Assembly (NCBI GenBank): GCA_017311185.1
Contig: JAESUZ010003517.1
Location: forward strand, 372,001-436,000
Reading direction: 5' to 3'
From: Proteles cristata cristata
Lineage: Eukaryota > Chordata > Mammalia > Carnivora > Hyaenidae
Length of the DNA stretch: 64,000 nucleotides
Part shown: positions 61,395-64,000 of the stretch, piece by piece
Layout: every line of letters starts with the position of its first letter
Numbering within the stretch: the stretch's first letter is position 1
The notes under the pieces: generated by a model
Database searches by the model: none
What the model was told of the DNA's origin: nothing
The model's input: the letters and a program-made list of their open reading frames with translations, nothing else
Program-made: the position numbers and the translations under genes

Positions 61395-61525
61395 AATCCC
61401 ACCTCCAGGAAGCCCTTCCCTAATTTACTTCTCTTCCCTGAGGCTCAGTTTCTCTACCCATCGGCCAAACGAGGGTAACAAGTCAAACTTCTTGGGGTCA
61501 TTGTGATGCTTCCCCGAGGTTCACC
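61395..61525 (+). repeat. L2-like then MIR-like fragments
   Basis: 61395-61430 'caatcccacctccaggaagcccttccctaattta' resembles the L2 'ggaagccttccctgattc' block. 61435-61520 'ttccctgaggctcagtttctctacccatcggccaaacgagggtaac' and 'ggggtcattgtgatgcttcc' resemble the MIR 3' half. Confidence 0.5.
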
Positions 61526-61602
61526 TGACCCCCGACTTAAAGCCCAGTTAGTTCTCATACAGTGGTCGCAAATTCAGTTGGCATCTCTCAAAACTTCATT
61601 TC

Positions 61603-61816
61603 CTGGGGCGCCTGCGTGGTTCAGTCAGTTAAGCATCCATCTCTTGGTTTCCACTCAGGTCAAGATCCCTCACTTCGTGAGTCCAGGGCCCGCCCAAGGA
61701 GGCGTGGAGCCTCCTTGGGATTCTCTGTCTCCCTCTCTCTGCCTCTCCCCAGCTCTCTCTCTCTCTCTCTCTCTCAAAATAAATAAATAAACTTTAAATT
61801 AAAACAACAACAACAC
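61603..61816 (+). mobile_element. SINEC_Fc-like CanSINE
   Basis: 'tggggcgcctgcgtggttcagtcagttaagcatccatctcttgg' then a diverged B-box region ('cttcgtgagtccagggcc') and a CT-rich stretch, tail AAAATAAATAAATAAAC plus AAC repeats. Perfect 9-bp duplications CTTCATTTC at 61594-61602 and 61817-61825. Confidence 0.95.
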
Positions 61817-61910
61817 CTTCATTTCTTAAGGGTAGATTTTCCCCAAGTGGGGTTCCAGGGCTAAAGGTCTATTTCATTACTTGAAAAATCAAAATGAATT
61901 GATATCCAGT

Positions 61911-62097
61911 CAGGGCTTCTCACTTCAACACTGTTGAAATGTGGGACTGGATCATTCTTTGCTGGGAGGGAGCTGTCCCATGCATTGCAGGATATTAAGC
62001 TATTCTCCATACCCAGCCAAGACAACAAAAATGTCCCCGGACATCACCAAATGTCCCCTGGTGAGAGTAAAGTGACACCCTCCACTGAGAACTATGG
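61911..62097 (-). mobile_element. MER20-like hAT element, antisense
   Basis: 'cagggcttctcacttcaacactgttgaaatgtgggactggatcattctttgctgggagggagctgtcccatgcattgcaggatattaagc', 'ccccggacatcaccaaatgtcccctgg', and the closing 'cactgagaactatgg' are reversed MER20 with both ends present. Confidence 0.8.
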
Positions 62098-62849
62098 GAA
62101 TAGAATAAAACACAAATATATACTCATATAAACATGGTTTAAGCTACTGCATCAAATTTGCATGGAAAGCCCTATATATTATCCATGTCCCACTGGAGAG
62201 GCTCATCGGTGTGGGCTGAGCCTGCTGCTGTCCCTTAATGTCAAGTCCATATAAATTGGAGTGAAGACACCTCTTCTGAAAGGAAGTAAGCCTAAATATT
62301 CTTCCTGCCCCTAGGGACTTTGAAACTGCATGGAAAATGAGAGTCATCTGTCTCAAAAATGTTTACATGTCAAGTTAATTGAATGGAGAAGGCTAAGGAC
62401 AGGGCAATGCCCAATCGTCTTTTGGCTTCCATTGTAGCAAAGGCTTTCTTGAAACAACATCAGGATGTGTGTAGTGTTGGTGTCTTAAAGCCATGCTCTT
62501 CTGTGTAAGTCATAGAAACGAGGGTCACAGCCAAGACGGCATCAGCTGTGGTCAGGGGGAAGGAGGGAGCCCGGGCGCCTGCAGGTAAACAAAAGGCAGC
62601 CACATGCAGTTTAAGGCTGTCCTTGACTGTGGACTGACACCTGGGTTTGCCTCTCACTCATTGGGTGTCATTGGACAAGCTGCCTCCTCCCTCTGACAGG
62701 GTCTGGGTCCTAAGGAGTCACACAGGCCCCTGCTCAGAAGGGTCCCAAGCTGACTCCACATCACTACTGCCATCTTGAAATTCTTAATCCTTTTTGAACA
62801 AGGGCACTATATTTTCATTTTGTCCTGGGCCCCATAAATCATGGGGCCC
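62098..62849. other. Unique sequence
   Basis: A weak MIR-like stretch near 62640-62700 ('cacctgggtttgcctctcactcattgggtgtcattggacaagctgcc') may belong to the MIR that continues at 62850. Otherwise nothing recognised. Confidence 0.4.
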
Positions 62850-62945
62850 AGTCTTGCTTCCTGAACTCAATTTTCACATCTGTAAACCGGTGGTAACATC
62901 GCCCTCCCTCCACAGGACCGCTGTGAGGATTACAGGCCTGCCCCG
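62850..62945 (+). repeat. MIR SINE 3' half fragment
   Basis: 'aactcaattttcacatctgtaaaccggtggtaacatcgccctccctccacaggaccgctgtgaggattacagg' fits MIR (tcatctgtaaaatggggataat...gggttgttgtgaggatta). Confidence 0.65.
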
Positions 62946-64000
62946 TGGCCAACAATTCTCAACCCTGCCGGTACCTGCCCGGCCATCCCAGAAGCTCGAA
63001 TAAACAGTGGCTGCAATCGCTTTCAGGAATCATCTCAGAAGGAAGTCTTTAACTGCAGTCCCGGGACCATGACTCGAAGTTTCCGGAACCTTTGAAATTC
63101 TCACTGTTTATTATTTTTGTTACTCCCATCTGTTTCCTGCAGCAATGAACTCTTTAAATGAAAAGGCCTGTGGACGTGTGTGGGGGATGGGGACCAGGGC
63201 CAGGCAGGGGGCAGTTGGGAGACTCCGCCCTTGGGGCTGCCTGGCTGAGGAGGACGGTCCCCAGGGGCAGGGGCGAGTTAGCAGAGCAAGGGAGGAAGGA
63301 AGAGAGGGCTCCTCTCTCACATTTGTACCCTGTTAAGCTTTCCAAGGAGGGACAGTCATGGTGCAGTTACAGCTGATCCTAAGAGATATGCATAAACCCA
63401 CAGCCCTTCGCATCCCTCCCTCAGCGTGTGATGAGCTGCTGCAACTAAAGAGCTTCTAAGAGCCGCGAGTTCACCTGCCTCACCTCAGCAGGTGCGTCTT
63501 GCCGGGGAGTCATGAGGGCGGCCCTCCGTCTCTTCCACTGCTGTTACCCCGACAGGTGTCCAGCCACCAACCCACCCCTACAGTTTACACGCGTCCTGCA
63601 TCCTGGGACATTGAAATGGTAACATCCACCTGGGATGATAGAAGGTGCCAGAACCCAAGGTCTCAGGACACTCACTGTGGGAGGTGCCCCTCTGGGCCAG
63701 GGCGCTGACTACCCCAAACCTTCCTGTCCACAGGAAGGACAACCCCTGGAGCTCCTGTGTCTATGGCATCGGGTGACCGGAAGAAGAGACCGCAGTGTAT
63801 AGAGGGAATGATGGAGCCCCACGGGGCATCCCCAGCTGAAGACCCAAGTGCTTCCTCTGTGGGGGACAGGGCAGTATCTAGAAGCTGAGTCCCCTCTCCT
63901 TTATTACAACCCCTCCACCTCCCTCCCTTCCCCAGGCCAGAAACCCTCTCTTCTCCAGGTCTAGAAGCTTCCCTCTTTGCCAACTCTTCTCCCACAGGCA
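62946..64000. other. Unique sequence to the window end
   Basis: No repeat, RNA or exon recognised. GC-rich patch at 63170-63300 with overlapping frames on both strands. A 107-codon minus frame (63672-63995) is not recognised and ends within 6 bp of the window edge. Confidence 0.4.

Noticed and set aside
1..64000. A novel gene cluster or defence system
   Set aside because: The window is mammalian non-coding DNA with SINE, LINE and LTR content; there are no adjacent coding genes, operons or prokaryotic signals to support a multi-gene system.

Overview
This window is vertebrate, and specifically carnivore, nuclear DNA. It holds no long open reading frame, no bacterial-style gene organisation and no recognisable protein-coding exon. 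The taxonomic evidence is 21 copies of a tRNA(Lys)-derived SINE that I recognise as the CanSINE type of cats and their relatives (SINEC_Fc-like): a head close to GGCGCCTGGGTGGCTCAGT, a 'TTCGTGAGTTCGAGCCC' B-box region, a 'CAGAGCCTGGAGCCTGC' body, a CT-rich stretch and an AATAAA-containing A tail. The dog, bear and seal versions differ in these blocks as I remember them, so a felid (or other feliform) is the best reading. L1 3'-UTR pieces with carnivore-type wording agree.

The window reads as an intergenic or long-intron region. The SINEs (many with intact target-site duplications), pieces of L1, old L2 and MIR copies on both strands, hAT-type DNA transposon remnants (MER5A-, MER20- and MER58-like), MaLR-type solo LTRs, two small palindromic MITE-like elements and several microsatellites account for roughly 40-45 percent of the bases. 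Layout: 1-13.5 kb is dense in L2, LTR and SINE, including an inverted L1 at 4.8-5.3 kb with SINEs placed at and inside it; 13.5-19 kb is mostly unique and GC-rich; 19-32 kb mixes MIR, LTR and DNA transposons with two CA repeats; 32-43 kb is again sparse and GC-rich in places; 43-44.2 kb holds a compact CpG island followed by a block that looks constrained; 44.5-55 kb has L2, MIR and a long L2 copy; 55-64 kb has two nested L1/SINE insertions, a palindromic MITE and several AT-rich or mixed blocks that resemble conserved non-coding elements.

No genes can be shown to work together here. The functional candidates are regulatory or transcriptional and need comparative data: possible enhancer-like blocks at about 49.2-49.7, 56.0-56.35, 43.85-44.2, 59.8-60.0 and 29.8-30.1 kb, an orphan CpG island at 43.5-43.8 kb, a perfect palindromic CRE at 53.1 kb, two CTCF-like sites, and a 34-bp segment at 55.7 kb framed by strong splice signals. 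I did not find an undescribed system. The most instructive structural find is a twin-primed (5'-inverted) L1 with SINEs layered onto it. All repeat family names are from memory of consensus sequences, without a library search; family level is firmer than subfamily level.
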